A stretch of DNA of 64,000 bases, taken from contig NC_021149.1 in assembly GCF_000380335.1 (NCBI RefSeq), forward strand, positions 3,400,501-3,464,500. Reading direction: 5' to 3'. Under the pieces are notes generated by a model, which was given only the letters and a program-made list of their open reading frames with translations, did not search any database and had not been told where the DNA came from. Shown here in pieces: positions 21,334-30,424 of the stretch (positions within the stretch are counted from its first letter, which is position 1; every line of letters begins with the position of its first letter). A program made the position numbers and the translations under genes. This DNA comes from Azotobacter vinelandii CA (GTDB lineage: Bacteria > Pseudomonadota > Gammaproteobacteria > Pseudomonadales > Pseudomonadaceae).

Positions 21334-21539
21334 AGCATCCTCCTCTTGACGACTCAGGGATGATGCACCACTACATGGTGGGGACTACACACCTAGGGCT
21401 GGGACATTACGAGGACACAGTAAGATTATCCGTTCTAAATCCTGATAAATGCTATACAGTGGTTTCTGTTACTAAAGCGCGGGCTTGGCCAGCAGCTTTA
21501 ACTGTGGGCAGCGACAGCAACCTTACATCAAGGATAAAT

Positions 21540-21998
21540 ATGAACCACATAACAAAATTATCACAGTTTATAATGCGCGCCTTATATTGCCTCATTAGTT
21601 TACTGCTAACTCTTATTAGCCTGGCCATAATGTATGTCGCCATACACGATGTATGGGTGTCACTACACGAGCGGGTTTTGCTGGTATCGGCTTTGCTTGA
21701 TGCAATTGGCTTGATCGTGATAGGAATGGCTGTGTTTGACGTATCCAAATTTATACTTGAAGAAGAAGTCATCAGAGGCGGCGAATTAAAATCCCATACA
21801 ACAGAAAGAAGAACATTATTGAAGTTTCTTGTCATCATCTCTATTGCTGTAAGCTTGGAAGCCTTGGTCTTTATTTTTGATGCTGGTAAAAAAGATATCA
21901 CCATGCTGGTCTATCCCACCTTCCTGCTCATTGCTGCTGTTATGTTGATTGTAAGCCTGGGTATTTATCAGAAACTGAGTCAAGATGAAGATCAATAA
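21540..21998 (+). CDS. Four-helix integral membrane protein, unknown function
   Basis: This 152-residue inner-membrane protein has about four hydrophobic spans: ALYCLISLLLTLISLAIMYV, VSALLDAIGLIVIGMAVFDV, FLVIISIAVSLEALVFIF and VYPTFLLIAAVMLIVSLGIY. A cytoplasmic loop, RGGELKSHTTERRTLLKF, sits between the second and third. The start at 21540 (MNHITKLSQFIM) follows AAGGATAAAT; the longer upstream frame is not supported. GC is much lower than in the surrounding chromosome, as for the convergent terC gene next to it, which suggests joint acquisition. No family name is assigned with confidence. Confidence 0.8.
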   Translation: MNHITKLSQFIMRALYCLISLLLTLISLAIMYVAIHDVWVSLHERVLLVSALLDAIGLIVIGMAVFDVSKFILEEEVIRGGELKSHTTERRTLLKFLVIISIAVSLEALVFIFDAGKKDITMLVYPTFLLIAAVMLIVSLGIYQKLSQDEDQ

Positions 21999-22051
21999 AA
22001 AAATCTGGAATGGCTTTATTCGGCGTCTCGGTCCACCGCACTATGACCGCC

Positions 22052-23026
22052 CTAACGGACGCCACGAGTTTTCCACAGCGAGAAGAAAACGCCGCCCAGT
22101 AACAGAGAGAATGTAATACTCAACGAAATTACTGCGGGGATCTTGCCAATGATGCCCACCAAAAAAATCTTACAGCCGATAAAGACCAACACCAGTGCCA
22201 GCGCATACTTGAGGTAGGCGAAACGATGGATGAGTGCTGCCAAAGCGAAATACAGGGCGCGCAGGCCCAAGATCGCAAATATGTTCGACGTGTAAACAAC
22301 AAAAGTATCCTGAGTGATCGCGAAGATTGCCGGTACGCTGTCAACCGCGAATACTAGATCGGCACACTCGATCAAAATCAAGGTTAGCAATAATGGCGTT
22401 ACCCAGACCACCGATTTGCCGCTGGCGCTCGGCTGTCGGACAAAGAAACGTCCACCATGCAGATGGTCAGTTATGCGCAGATGGCGCCTCAGATACCTGA
22501 CCAACAGGTTTTCATCCAGATTTGGCACTTCTTTCGCCCTAGAGAAAAGCATTTTCAAGCCTGTCAGCAAAAGAAAAAGGCCAAACACATACAGTACCCA
22601 GCTGAAATGGGCGATCAAGGCCGCACCAAGGCTGATCATGATCGCACGCAATACGATCACGCCGAGGACTCCCCAGAAGAGTACTTCATACTGATACTTA
22701 CGCGGAGTAGAGAAGAAGCCGAAGATCGTCGCCATAAGAAACACATTGTCCATGGACAATAATTTCTCGATCAGGAATCCGGTGAAGTACTCCATGCCCG
22801 AGGCGCTTCCCTTCTGCTGCCAGACCCATAGTCCAAACAGCAACCCCACTGTAATGTAGCCAGCCGAAAGCAGCAGACTTTCCTTGACGCCGATTTCCCG
22901 GTTCTTGCGGTGCAGTACACCGAGATCGAAGATTAGTAGCGCGCCGACTATGGTAAAGAAGGCCAGCCAAAACCAAGCTGAAGTGCCGAGAAATTCAGCC
23001 GTCAGGAAGGCATGTAGGAGGCTCAT
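22052..23026 (-). CDS. TerC/Alx-family integral membrane protein
   Basis: This 324-residue polytopic membrane protein belongs to the TerC family, whose members handle metal ions such as manganese or give tellurite resistance. Signature segments are present: IFDLGVLHRKNREIGVKESL, EKLLSMDNVFLMATIFGFF with acidic and Asn membrane residues, and IECADLVFAVDSVPAIFAI, which has the conserved Asp pair. The length fits Alx/YgjT-type proteins rather than the shorter YkoY group. GC is low for the window. No manganese riboswitch motif was recognised in the 5' region. Metal export is the best inference from family knowledge. Confidence 0.92.
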   Translation of the reverse strand: MSLLHAFLTAEFLGTSAWFWLAFFTIVGALLIFDLGVLHRKNREIGVKESLLLSAGYITVGLLFGLWVWQQKGSASGMEYFTGFLIEKLLSMDNVFLMATIFGFFSTPRKYQYEVLFWGVLGVIVLRAIMISLGAALIAHFSWVLYVFGLFLLLTGLKMLFSRAKEVPNLDENLLVRYLRRHLRITDHLHGGRFFVRQPSASGKSVVWVTPLLLTLILIECADLVFAVDSVPAIFAITQDTFVVYTSNIFAILGLRALYFALAALIHRFAYLKYALALVLVFIGCKIFLVGIIGKIPAVISLSITFSLLLGGVFFSLWKTRGVR

Positions 23027-23414
23027 GAGTCAATCCTCTTGCCAAAGTCAGTCAATAATGACTCCGACATGACGGCGGCAGCTGCCAGAGGGACTCAGTG
23101 TCACACCCACAACATTATTGGGCAATCCAAATCCCGACCAAGTAGCAAACTTTACAGAGTGCAATGTTGCCGGGTGCCTATTCAGCAAGCTGAAGTACTG
23201 TCGCCGGATCGCTACAAGCTTCGCTGCTATTCTGCAGTGGTTACGCCGATACCTCCTCAGAACCCAGGCGCTTTCCGAGGCACTGTCACGTTGTTGATGT
23301 GCGGCCGAGCGAAAGCGTGATTCGCGAGGATGAAGAGCTCACACGGCGAGTCGTTCTGGCATCGGGACGCACATCATCCTTTCCCAAGCCGCGAAGGCTT
23401 GGGTGCGCTCCGCG
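23027..23414. other. Intergenic region upstream of terC
   Basis: About 390 bp without a supported gene. It should hold the terC promoter. No riboswitch, tRNA or repeat was recognised. Confidence 0.5.
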
Positions 23415-23687
23415 AGTACTGATCACCGACAAGCTCGGGAGTTACGCGGCGGCGAACAGGGAAATGGGGTGAATATCGAACACCGCCAGCATAAAGGGTT
23501 GAACAACCGGGCGGAGAATTCGCATCAGCCGACCCGGGTACGCGAGAAAGTGATGCGCCGCTTCAAGTCGGCGCGCCAGTTGCAACGATTTGCTTCGGTC
23601 CACGCTCAGGTCGCCAACCTGTTCATGCACTGCCGTTACCATACGAACGCGCAATGGAAGCGAGAGGTGCGCAGCCGTGCTTCCTGA
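23415..23687 (+). pseudogene. IS6-family transposase 3' remnant
   Basis: The fragment reads VLITDKLGSYAAANREMG, then after a frameshift EHRQHKGLNNRAENSHQPTR, VREKVMRRFKSARQLQRFAS and VHAQVANLF. This is the C-terminal third of an IS6/IS26-type transposase, including the catalytic Glu in NNRAENSH. The N-terminal two thirds and both ends are missing. Confidence 0.85.
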
Positions 23688-23753
23688 GCAGCTTGCGCAT
23701 GAGCCGCCTGGCCACCCGCTTGCCTTGACGACTCTGCGTTCCATGCTGGAGCC

Positions 23754-25043
23754 TCATTGGAAGGGGTGCGCCAGGAAGAAGCGCAGCATTTCCTTCGTCG
23801 CATCCGGGCCCCGAGGATCGGTATAGGAGCCGTGGGTGCTACCCCCGGACCAGGCGTGACCTGCACCGTGAATCGTCCATTGCTCCACGTGCGGCGAGCC
23901 GCTCGGGTGACGATAGACGGTACGGGTGTAGGCATGCCCGTTCGGCACCTGGCCTCGTTCCACCTTCGCACTCGGATTCGCGCCAGTTTTCGGCTGGGCG
24001 GCGGGATGGGAAGCGGTCGGCGAAAACTGGGCGATCACCTGATCGCCATTGCCGGGATGAACAGTCGTATCTTGGTCTCCATGGAAGACGATGATTGGGA
24101 CGGGACGTGCGGGCGCTCTGTTGTTTCCTACACTCGTCGTCTGGCGTCCAGCACACTTGGCTCCCTGCTGCATCGCAGCGAACGCGGAAGGCAGGTCGTG
24201 CGCGGCCGCGTGGGGCAACCCGGAATGGATGCCGGCGGCGGCATAAAGGTCGGGATAGGTCATCGCCATCGTCGTTGCCATTGCGCCACCAGCCGATAGA
24301 CCGGCGACGTAGATACGCCGGGGATCAACCTTGTAGCATGCCGCGACGTCGCGCGTCATGCCGGCGATCAGCGACGGTTCGCCCTGGTCGGCGCACTGGT
24401 CAGACGGATTGAACCAGTTCCAGCATTTCGAACAATTTGCCGCAGTCGACTGGGCCGGATAGAGCACCAGGCAGGGCTCCTTCTCGGCGAATTCGTTCAT
24501 GCGGGTGCCAGCGGCAAAATCGTCCGGACTTTGCGTGCACCCATGCAGCATGACGACCAGGGGCAACGGCTGCCCATCATAGCCACTCGGGACATACAGC
24601 TTGTAGCTGCGGGTACCCGCAGGGTTAGTGTACGAGCCCGTAATGAACTGGGCTCCCTCGGGTATCGCCTTGGGCGCTTGCTGGGGGAGGATCGGGTCGA
24701 AGACCGGCGCTGGCCCCCGGAACTTGAACAGTTTCTCGCGCAGGGCCGCACCGAAGCGCGACGACGGGAAGAACGGTTCGGTAACGGGCTCGGGCCCGTC
24801 TTGGGTGCCTGCCACATCCCGGTCGATGTCCTGCGCCGTGCTGTCCGCGGCAAACGGGCCGCTATCGATGACGCGGAAGCAGCCTTCAATCACCGTTTCC
24901 CCTGCACGGCTCTTCGGGGAGGCGTTGGCCGCGGGCCTTGGCGCCCCCAGCGCACGTTGAATGAGGGCGGTTGCTTCGAGAAGCTGGCCGGAGCGCGTCA
25001 GGCGTGTGGCTTCGAGCAGGTCGGAATTGCGTCGTGCGTTCAT
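23754..25043 (-). CDS. PHB-depolymerase-type esterase (alpha/beta-hydrolase)
   Basis: This 429-residue esterase is related to type 1 catalytic domains of short-chain polyhydroxyalkanoate depolymerases. The first 110 residues form an extra N-terminal region. The catalytic domain starts near GSYTNPAGTRSYKLYVPSGY and shows the oxyanion segment VVMLHGCTQSPDDFA, the nucleophile elbow AGLSAGGAM, an Asp in FHGDQDTTVHPGN and the catalytic His in IHGAGHAWSGG. No obvious signal peptide is present, so it may act in the cytoplasm on native granules or oligomers. Azotobacter stores PHB. It follows an RHH regulator gene by 31 bp, so the two probably form an operon. Confidence 0.85.
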   Translation of the reverse strand: MNARRNSDLLEATRLTRSGQLLEATALIQRALGAPRPAANASPKSRAGETVIEGCFRVIDSGPFAADSTAQDIDRDVAGTQDGPEPVTEPFFPSSRFGAALREKLFKFRGPAPVFDPILPQQAPKAIPEGAQFITGSYTNPAGTRSYKLYVPSGYDGQPLPLVVMLHGCTQSPDDFAAGTRMNEFAEKEPCLVLYPAQSTAANCSKCWNWFNPSDQCADQGEPSLIAGMTRDVAACYKVDPRRIYVAGLSAGGAMATTMAMTYPDLYAAAGIHSGLPHAAAHDLPSAFAAMQQGAKCAGRQTTSVGNNRAPARPVPIIVFHGDQDTTVHPGNGDQVIAQFSPTASHPAAQPKTGANPSAKVERGQVPNGHAYTRTVYRHPSGSPHVEQWTIHGAGHAWSGGSTHGSYTDPRGPDATKEMLRFFLAHPFQ

Positions 25044-25074
25044 GGTGTCAAATCTCCCTGGGCCGCTCTTGCGG

Positions 25075-25491
25075 TCACCGAATTCGGTCCGCCAGCACTG
25101 CCTTCACCGCGGCACTGGCATGGAGCGCACCGAGCACGACGATCGAATCGATCGTCGCCAGCGCGAGTTCGGGAGGTACATCCGTTGCAATGCTGGCAAG
25201 TCCCAGCACCTGGATCTGGAGCCTTTGTCCGGCTGCCTGCACGGCCTCCAGGTCGCGGCGGGTGTAGTGCTGCAGGCCGAGGACGAAGGTTTTGCGAGCG
25301 ACCGTTTCCCGAATCACTTCAGCATGAGTCGCCAGCTGATTTCGGATCGCCGTACGAATAAGATCGGTTCGATTCGAATAAAAGCCTTCCTGAACCAGCA
25401 GGTCGATCTGTCCCAAGTCGACGACCCCTAGGTTGATCGTGATCTTTTCGGTTGTGTCTCCGGCCTTCGGCCGAAGTTCGTGAATGCTCAT
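25075..25491 (-). CDS. CopG/RHH-type transcriptional regulator
   Basis: This protein of about 138 residues has an N-terminal ribbon-helix-helix: EKITINLGVVDLGQIDLLVQ followed by EGFYSNRTDLIRTAIRNQL. The remaining 80 residues form an alpha/beta tail (VLGLQHYTRRDLEAVQAAG). The start at 25491 (MSIHELRPKAG) is preferred because AAGGAG lies at ideal spacing; an ATG 21 bp upstream also fits. The gene immediately precedes the PHB-depolymerase-like esterase. A role in autoregulation of this pair is an inference from gene order. The fold binds DNA as a dimer of dimers. Confidence 0.85.
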   Translation of the reverse strand: MSIHELRPKAGDTTEKITINLGVVDLGQIDLLVQEGFYSNRTDLIRTAIRNQLATHAEVIRETVARKTFVLGLQHYTRRDLEAVQAAGQRLQIQVLGLASIATDVPPELALATIDSIVVLGALHASAAVKAVLADRIR

Positions 25492-25615
25492 CACCATCTC
25501 CTTACCATCCATACAGATGGTAGATTGAACTAAATAACAGCAAAGTCAAGGCTTGAACCGAGGAATTCTCTCCAATGGAGGAACGCTGGATGGGGGTGAC
25601 GAAATGGTCCTGCTT

Positions 25616-26454
25616 TTACCGGGTGAAGGTCGCGGTCAGCGGCGTGACGAAGCTGCCCCTGAGGTAGCCGTTGAAGCGCTTGCCCTTGATCTTGACCCGG
25701 TATGGCCGGCAGACCTTGGGTCGAAAGCCGCATGCTTCGGCCAGTGCCTGCAGAGCGGGATGCCAGCGGTGCAGCCCTTCGCTGTAGGCGTCTCGCTGCG
25801 TGATGATCGCGCAGGCGTTATCGAACAGCGCTTCCTCGGGCACACCGCCGAAGTAGGCGAAAGCTTCGCGCAGGCCTGCCAGCCAGGCCTCTCCGTCTTC
25901 GCACGCGGATAAAGCGCACGAAGGTCGCCCGGCTGTAGCCCGGCATGACGACAAAAGCCTTGAGCGGCTGGTAGCCCCGCCGGATGGTGGTGAAATCGAC
26001 TTGCATCTGCTTGCCCGGTGGCGTCTCGAAGCGCACGACCGAGTCCTGCCGTGGCTGCCTGAAAGACGCCAGATAGGCCTTCAATTGGCTGATGCTACCG
26101 GCATGGCCCTGCTCCTGAATCTCGCGCAGCAGCACGGTCGCCGGAATCCACTGCGGCCGAGCCGCCTCGATCCAGGCCTGCAGATACCTCTTGAAGGGGT
26201 CGAGCCTGCAGGGCCGAAGGGCACGCGCCAGGTAGCGTGGCGACGTGCCCTCGCCGCGCAGGTACTTGCGCACCGTATTACGCGAAAGCCCAAGCTCCCG
26301 GGCAATCGCCTTGATCGTAGCCCTGACGGGCCAGAACCTTGATTTCCACTGACTGCTCCCGAGTCGACATCCTGGCGGCTCAAAAGCTGCCCATTTTCCC
26401 CAAGGGGTCAAAATTGCTTCGGCGTCAGGGGGGATTTTTACTTCGGCGCTGACA
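25616..26454 (-). mobile_element. IS21-family element remnant (istA 5' part)
   Basis: The minus strand carries an IS21-type end at 26454 (TGTCAGCGCCGAAGTAAAAA) followed by a broken istA. Recognisable parts are TIKAIARELGLSRNTVRKYL (helix-turn-helix), the GKQMQVDFTTIRRGYQPLKA region bearing a catalytic Asp, GGVPEEALFDNACAIITQRD bearing another, and VKIKGKRFNGYLRGSFVTPL. Frameshifts occur near 26330, 25900 and 25640. The 3' part of istA, the whole of istB and the other end are missing. Confidence 0.88.
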
Positions 26455-26768
26455 GCCAGATATAAATATCGTAAATGAACTGAAATTTCCCGCGGCTGGA
26501 TTCGTGTTTATCTGCAGGACATCGCACTGAATACTTCCAAGCGGACATCCCAGGCGCCAAGGCTTTCGGAATACAGGCACCCGCATCCGCACTGTAGCGC
26601 AGGGCCGAAAGAAGCTCAGCCAACAACATCTTGCCCCTCGCCTCCCGGACTGGCGTGGCGTGGCGTGGCAGGCTTGACTGAGGCCTGGTGTTGGCCTGTA
26701 GTGAGCGTAGGCACCGGGGCGCTGATATCCTTGCCCCTCAATAAATCATCGATCAAGGGAGAGATAGG
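26455..26768. other. Leader of the R-module protein gene
   Basis: About 310 bp without a supported gene. It contains a short tandem run of TGGCG units (26650-26668), and ends with GGGAGA 5 nt before the next start. Confidence 0.5.
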
Positions 26769-27791
26769 ATGCCGTCAATCACCCAACGAACCGACTGGTA
26801 CGGCACTGCCAAAAGCGATGCGATCAACGGCAGCGATGGCAATAACATTCTCTATGGAAATGCCGGTAACGACGTTCTCACGGCAGGCGAAGGTGATGGC
26901 GTCAGCGTGCTGATCGGTGGTGACGGGCGCGACCGGCTGGTGGCGGGGAGCCAGAGCGATACCTTTCGCTATACCGCCGAGAGCGATAGTTACTACGACA
27001 GTACCGGTGGGCATAACGACCTGATCGTGGGTTTCGATCCTGCTCATGACATGTTGGACCTCACAACCCTGGGCCTCGATGGAATCGGCTTCGGCTATGG
27101 GGGCAAGGTTGACCTGATATACAACGAAGCACTGGACCGTACCTACCTGCGAAGCTACGAGCACGCCTACATTCCAGGTGTCGATCTGAAATATTTCCAG
27201 GTGGCCCTGCAGGGCGACTACCGTACGACCCTGACGAACGACAACTTCTGGAACCTGGAAGCGCGCGATCGTTTCGACGACAGTTTGACCGGTACAGACG
27301 AGGGCCAGGAAACCCTGTTCGGTGAGTTGGGCCGCGACACCCTCGATGGCGCGGGAGGCGATGACCGCCTTGACGGTGGGCGGGATGGCGACCGGCTCAC
27401 CGGAGGCAGCGGCGCCGATACGTTCTTCTTCGCCGCCGTGCGTGACAGCTACCGGATCGACACCACCGATGTGCGCAACCGCGACCTGATCACAGACTTC
27501 AATGCCGCCGACGGCGATTTGGTAGACCTTTCAATACTGGGTTTCACCGGTTTGGGCGATGGCCATGATGGCACCCTGAAACTCAGCGTCAATGCAGCGG
27601 GCGACCAAACTTCGCTCAAATCACTGGACGCCGATGCCGGAGGGCGCAGCTTCGAGATCCTGTTCAACGGCGATCTGCGAAGCGAACTCAGCCAAGGCAG
27701 TGTGATCTTCGCCACCAACGACACCGCCAACGTCATTGAACATGAAGTAGGTATCGTCGGAGTAGCCGCCACCATCCCCGATATCGCTTGA
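26769..27791 (+). CDS. R-module-only RTX protein related to AlgE epimerases
   Basis: This 340-residue protein consists of two calcium-binding R-module-like units, as found C-terminal in AlgE mannuronan epimerases, with no catalytic A-module. The first unit has degenerate nonapeptide repeats (GNAGNDVLTAGEGDGVSVLI), then TFRYTAESDSYYDSTGGHND. The second has canonical RTX repeats (GAGGDDRLDGGRDGDRLTGG), then the usual VDLSILGFTGLGDGHDGTLK segment. R-modules bind alginate and Ca2+ and carry type I secretion information, so the product is probably secreted. It could be an alginate-binding or capsule protein. The start at 26769 follows GGGAGA. A complete AlgE lies at 44.8 kb. Confidence 0.82.
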   Translation: MPSITQRTDWYGTAKSDAINGSDGNNILYGNAGNDVLTAGEGDGVSVLIGGDGRDRLVAGSQSDTFRYTAESDSYYDSTGGHNDLIVGFDPAHDMLDLTTLGLDGIGFGYGGKVDLIYNEALDRTYLRSYEHAYIPGVDLKYFQVALQGDYRTTLTNDNFWNLEARDRFDDSLTGTDEGQETLFGELGRDTLDGAGGDDRLDGGRDGDRLTGGSGADTFFFAAVRDSYRIDTTDVRNRDLITDFNAADGDLVDLSILGFTGLGDGHDGTLKLSVNAAGDQTSLKSLDADAGGRSFEILFNGDLRSELSQGSVIFATNDTANVIEHEVGIVGVAATIPDIA

Positions 27792-27839
27792 CCACCCGCC
27801 CTTACGCCGCCGCTTCTGTGCGTTGTGCCTACCACTGAA

Positions 27840-27979
27840 AAGACGCTTCGCCCAGATGTGAACCGTCCCGGGTTTCTTGGAGGCCATTGGGTTTGGGTCA
27901 GACCACCCCATGGCCAGACCCGCCTGTTGCCGATAGTACGCCGCTTCGGCTTCCGCTGGCGGGATGTACCCGATCGGCC
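27840..27979 (-). pseudogene. IS3-family transposase OrfB, C-terminal part (split)
   Basis: The minus strand reads PIGYIPPAEAEAAYYRQQAG, the conserved C-terminal end of IS3-type OrfB, then WSDPNPMASKKPGTVHIWAK. The upstream part of the same gene lies at 31048-31325, on the far side of a 3.07-kb insertion. Confidence 0.8.
27970..27979 (+). repeat. 10-bp target duplication, left copy
   Basis: CCGATCGGCC, repeated exactly at 31048-31057. It flanks the insertion with terminal repeats CAGGGCAATCGCATGAA. Confidence 0.85.
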
Positions 27980-28139
27980 CAGGGCAATCGCATGAAGCGC
28001 TTGCCTGATACCGGACTGGAAAGGTTGTGTGAACCTTGGCATGGCTGCTTGCCGAGGGGCCGGACAGTCCCTGTTTCGGCCCTCCGGCCGAGTCACTTTT
28101 TCTTGTCTGGCTGTACGGACCGGAGACATGGTGGACACA
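27980..28139 (+). repeat. Left long terminal inverted repeat arm
   Basis: Shares with the right arm the terminal 17 bp, CTGGACTGGAAAG-like (CCGGACTGGAAAGG), GGCTGCTTGCCGAG, GTCCCTGTTTCGGCCC and CCGGCCGAGTCACTTT, in inverted orientation. Confidence 0.8.
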
Positions 28140-29360
28140 TGTGCGGGGACATGGTTGACGGATTATGCGTCAGTTTTGGCTAACTCCCGCAGGTCAATCT
28201 GCATCAGCTTGTGATGGACGAAGTACACGTCGTATAAGCCGTCGGTATCGCCGCTCGGGCGGATGGCCACCGGCTGGTCGCGCAGTGGATTGGAGAGTTT
28301 GTAGCTGCGTCCTTTGAACCTGATCGCCCCAAGCGCCTTCACTGTCACCACGGTATCGTCCGGCCCGTATTCAATGGTGGGCAGTTGTACAGGATAAGTC
28401 CGTGGGCTGACTCGGTAGCGTGTGACAGGCGTGACCATCCGAAGGGCTTCGTGGGGTCGCTGGTGGTTGTAGACCACACGCCAGTTGTCGAAGGCTTCCT
28501 GGGCCTGGTGCAGGGTGTGGAAGCTGCGGCCATTGAGGACTTCGGCCTTGAGTGAGCGGTGAAAGCGTTCATCCTTGCCGTTGGTTTGCGGGTGACGAGG
28601 ACGGCTGAAGCTCAGGCGGATGCCCAACCGGATCAGCCAGATGGCAAGTTCGGTCAATTGCCCCGGTTGGCGCGAGGCACCCCAAGGGGCGCCGTTGTCC
28701 GTGTTGATCCGTACCGGCAAGCCATAGCGCTCGAAGATGCCGATCAGTTCACCCTGCACGGTGCCATGGCGCTGACAGGCGCAGGCCCGCAGGCCCAGGT
28801 TGAAACGCGAGTGGTCGTCCAGCACGGTCAGTGGATGACAGGGGCCTTCGGATGTCTGGAAATACCCTTTGAAATCCATTTGCCACAGATCGTTGGGTGC
28901 CGCGTGCTCGAAGCGTTTCCAGGGCACGGCCGCTTCTGAGGCCAGGGGATCGATCAGTCCGTGACGGTGCAGGATAGAGGTGATGGTGCTTGGCGCCAAG
29001 GCTGGATGCCCCAGGTCTTGCAAGCGCCGACTCAGCTTACGTCCACCCCAGCACGGATGGGCCTGGCGCAGCTCCACCACCCGGGCTTCCAGACTGGGCG
29101 ATGTCAGGTGTGGGCTGGTCTTGGGGCGCCTGGAAAGGTCGGCCAGGCCGGCACGCCCTTGCTGTTCATATCGGACCAGCCACTTGTACGCAGTCTGCGG
29201 GCTGATCCCGAAGCGTCGGCACAACTCACGGCGGTTGCTGCCTTCCTGCTGGGCCAGCAGGACAAATTCTTCTCGTAGGTTCATGGTGTCTTGAATGTTC
29301 CAGGGCATGGTCGTTGGCTCGGCAGGTCACTGCCGAAAGTGTCAACCATGTCCCCGCACA
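28140..29360 (-). mobile_element. IS481-family insertion sequence
   Basis: Perfect 20-bp inverted ends, TGTGCGGGGACATGGTTGAC (28140-28159) and its complement (29341-29360), enclose a full transposase gene. Sequence outside both ends is also partly similar in inverted orientation (ACTTTTTCTTG ... GTAC ... GACCGGAGAC). No clear target duplication was found. Confidence 0.88.
28163..29308 (-). CDS. IS481-family transposase
   Basis: This 381-residue DDE transposase is complete. The N-terminus has a helix-turn-helix, NRRELCRRFGISPQTAYKWL, preceded by the family start MPWNIQDTMNLREEFVLLA. The catalytic residues lie in NDLWQMDFKGYFQ (Asp), RINTDNGAPWGA (Asp) and HPQTNGKDERFHRSLKAEVL (Glu). The C-terminal tail, GAIRFKGRSYKLSNPLRDQP, is the usual integrase-C-like barrel. 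The frame and terminal repeats are intact, so the element may be active. It sits inside the larger 3.07-kb insertion. Confidence 0.93.
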   Translation of the reverse strand: MPWNIQDTMNLREEFVLLAQQEGSNRRELCRRFGISPQTAYKWLVRYEQQGRAGLADLSRRPKTSPHLTSPSLEARVVELRQAHPCWGGRKLSRRLQDLGHPALAPSTITSILHRHGLIDPLASEAAVPWKRFEHAAPNDLWQMDFKGYFQTSEGPCHPLTVLDDHSRFNLGLRACACQRHGTVQGELIGIFERYGLPVRINTDNGAPWGASRQPGQLTELAIWLIRLGIRLSFSRPRHPQTNGKDERFHRSLKAEVLNGRSFHTLHQAQEAFDNWRVVYNHQRPHEALRMVTPVTRYRVSPRTYPVQLPTIEYGPDDTVVTVKALGAIRFKGRSYKLSNPLRDQPVAIRPSGDTDGLYDVYFVHHKLMQIDLRELAKTDA

Positions 29361-29371
29361 CCTGTCACCTA

Positions 29372-30422
29372 GAGCATTTTTACCTTATCCTGATTCATAT
29401 CCGGCGGCCTCGAAGTAGTGCCTGCAGTCCTGTGCAGAGAACTGCGCAATCGCCTCGCCAATGCTCTGCCACAGCTCCGGCACGGTCCGCGCCGCCGCCT
29501 TTCTCAGCAGTGCCTTGAGCTTGGAGAAGGCCATCTCGATCGGGTTCAGGTCGGGGCTATAGGGTGGCAAGTAGCGCAGTGTGGCTCCTGCGCCTTCGAT
29601 GGCCTGGCGTACCCCCGCCACCTTGTGGGCCGGCAGGTTGTCCATCACCACGATATCGCCGGGCGTCAGTTCGGGTACCAGAACCTGCCCGACATAGGCC
29701 AGGAAGACCGGGCCGTTCATGGCGCCATCGAGCACCAGCGGAGCAGTTAGCCCGTCCACGCGCAGGCCGGCGGTAAAGGTCGTGGTTTTCCAGTGGCCGT
29801 GGGGGATCGCGGCCCGGCAGCGCTCGCCGCGAGGGGCCCAGCCCCGCAGGCGGGCCAGGTTCGTCGAAGCGGCGGTTTCGTCGACGAAGATCAGCTTGCG
29901 CCAATCGAAACCGGACTGCTCCTCGATCCATCCCTGTCGGGCTGCCTGGACGTCCGGCCGTTGCTGCTCGGCTGCATGCGCCGTCTTTTTTTGAACGTCA
30001 TGGCGTGCCGGTCGAGAAACGTCCACACCGTCGCCAGGCTGACACGGACGCCACGCTCCCGTTCGAGGGTCGCGGCGAGTTCGGCCAGCGTCAGGTCGGG
30101 GGTCTGCTCGAGCAGGCCGAGCAGGTAGTCCGCATGGGGATCGAGCCGCAAGCCCCGGGGCTTGCCCTGTCGGCGGGCGACGAGTTCCCCGCCTTCCCGG
30201 AAGCGCCGTACCCAGACGATCGCCGTCGCCGTGCCGACGTCGAATCGCTCGGCGGCCCGCCGAGCCGACAGCCCGCCCATGGCCGCCTCGACGACGCGCC
30301 GGCGAAGGTCCGCACTGTATGCCCGAGCCATTCTGGTCTCCTTGTCCGAGCGGGAGAGGAGAACCGAAATGACCAGGAAGAGCAACCCCTGTATGTCGAA
30401 TTCGTATTTTCTAAAAATGCTC
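29372..30422 (-). mobile_element. IS630-family insertion sequence with TA duplication
   Basis: The ends GAGCATTTTTA and TAAAAATGCTC are perfect inverted repeats flanked on both sides by TA (29370-29371 and 30423-30424), as expected for IS630/Tc1-type elements. The 1051-bp element lies 11 bp from the IS481 end and carries one transposase in two frames. Confidence 0.9.
29385..30331 (-). CDS. IS630-family transposase in two overlapping frames
   Basis: The first frame starts at 30331 ([20 protein letters not shown]) behind AAGGAGA. It carries the helix-turn-helix domain, including [20 protein letters not shown], and ends shortly after a run of seven A residues (near 29984-29990). The second frame carries the catalytic domain: [30 protein letters not shown] and [20 protein letters not shown], giving the DDE triad. 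The A run suggests programmed -1 slippage, as in other IS630 elements. The alternative is a single-base mutation. Both frames are otherwise clean. Confidence 0.85.
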
Positions 30423-30424
30423 TA

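Noticed and set aside
23027-23300. yybP-ykoY manganese riboswitch upstream of terC
   Set aside because: TerC-family genes often carry one, but the conserved stem and loop sequences were not found by eye.
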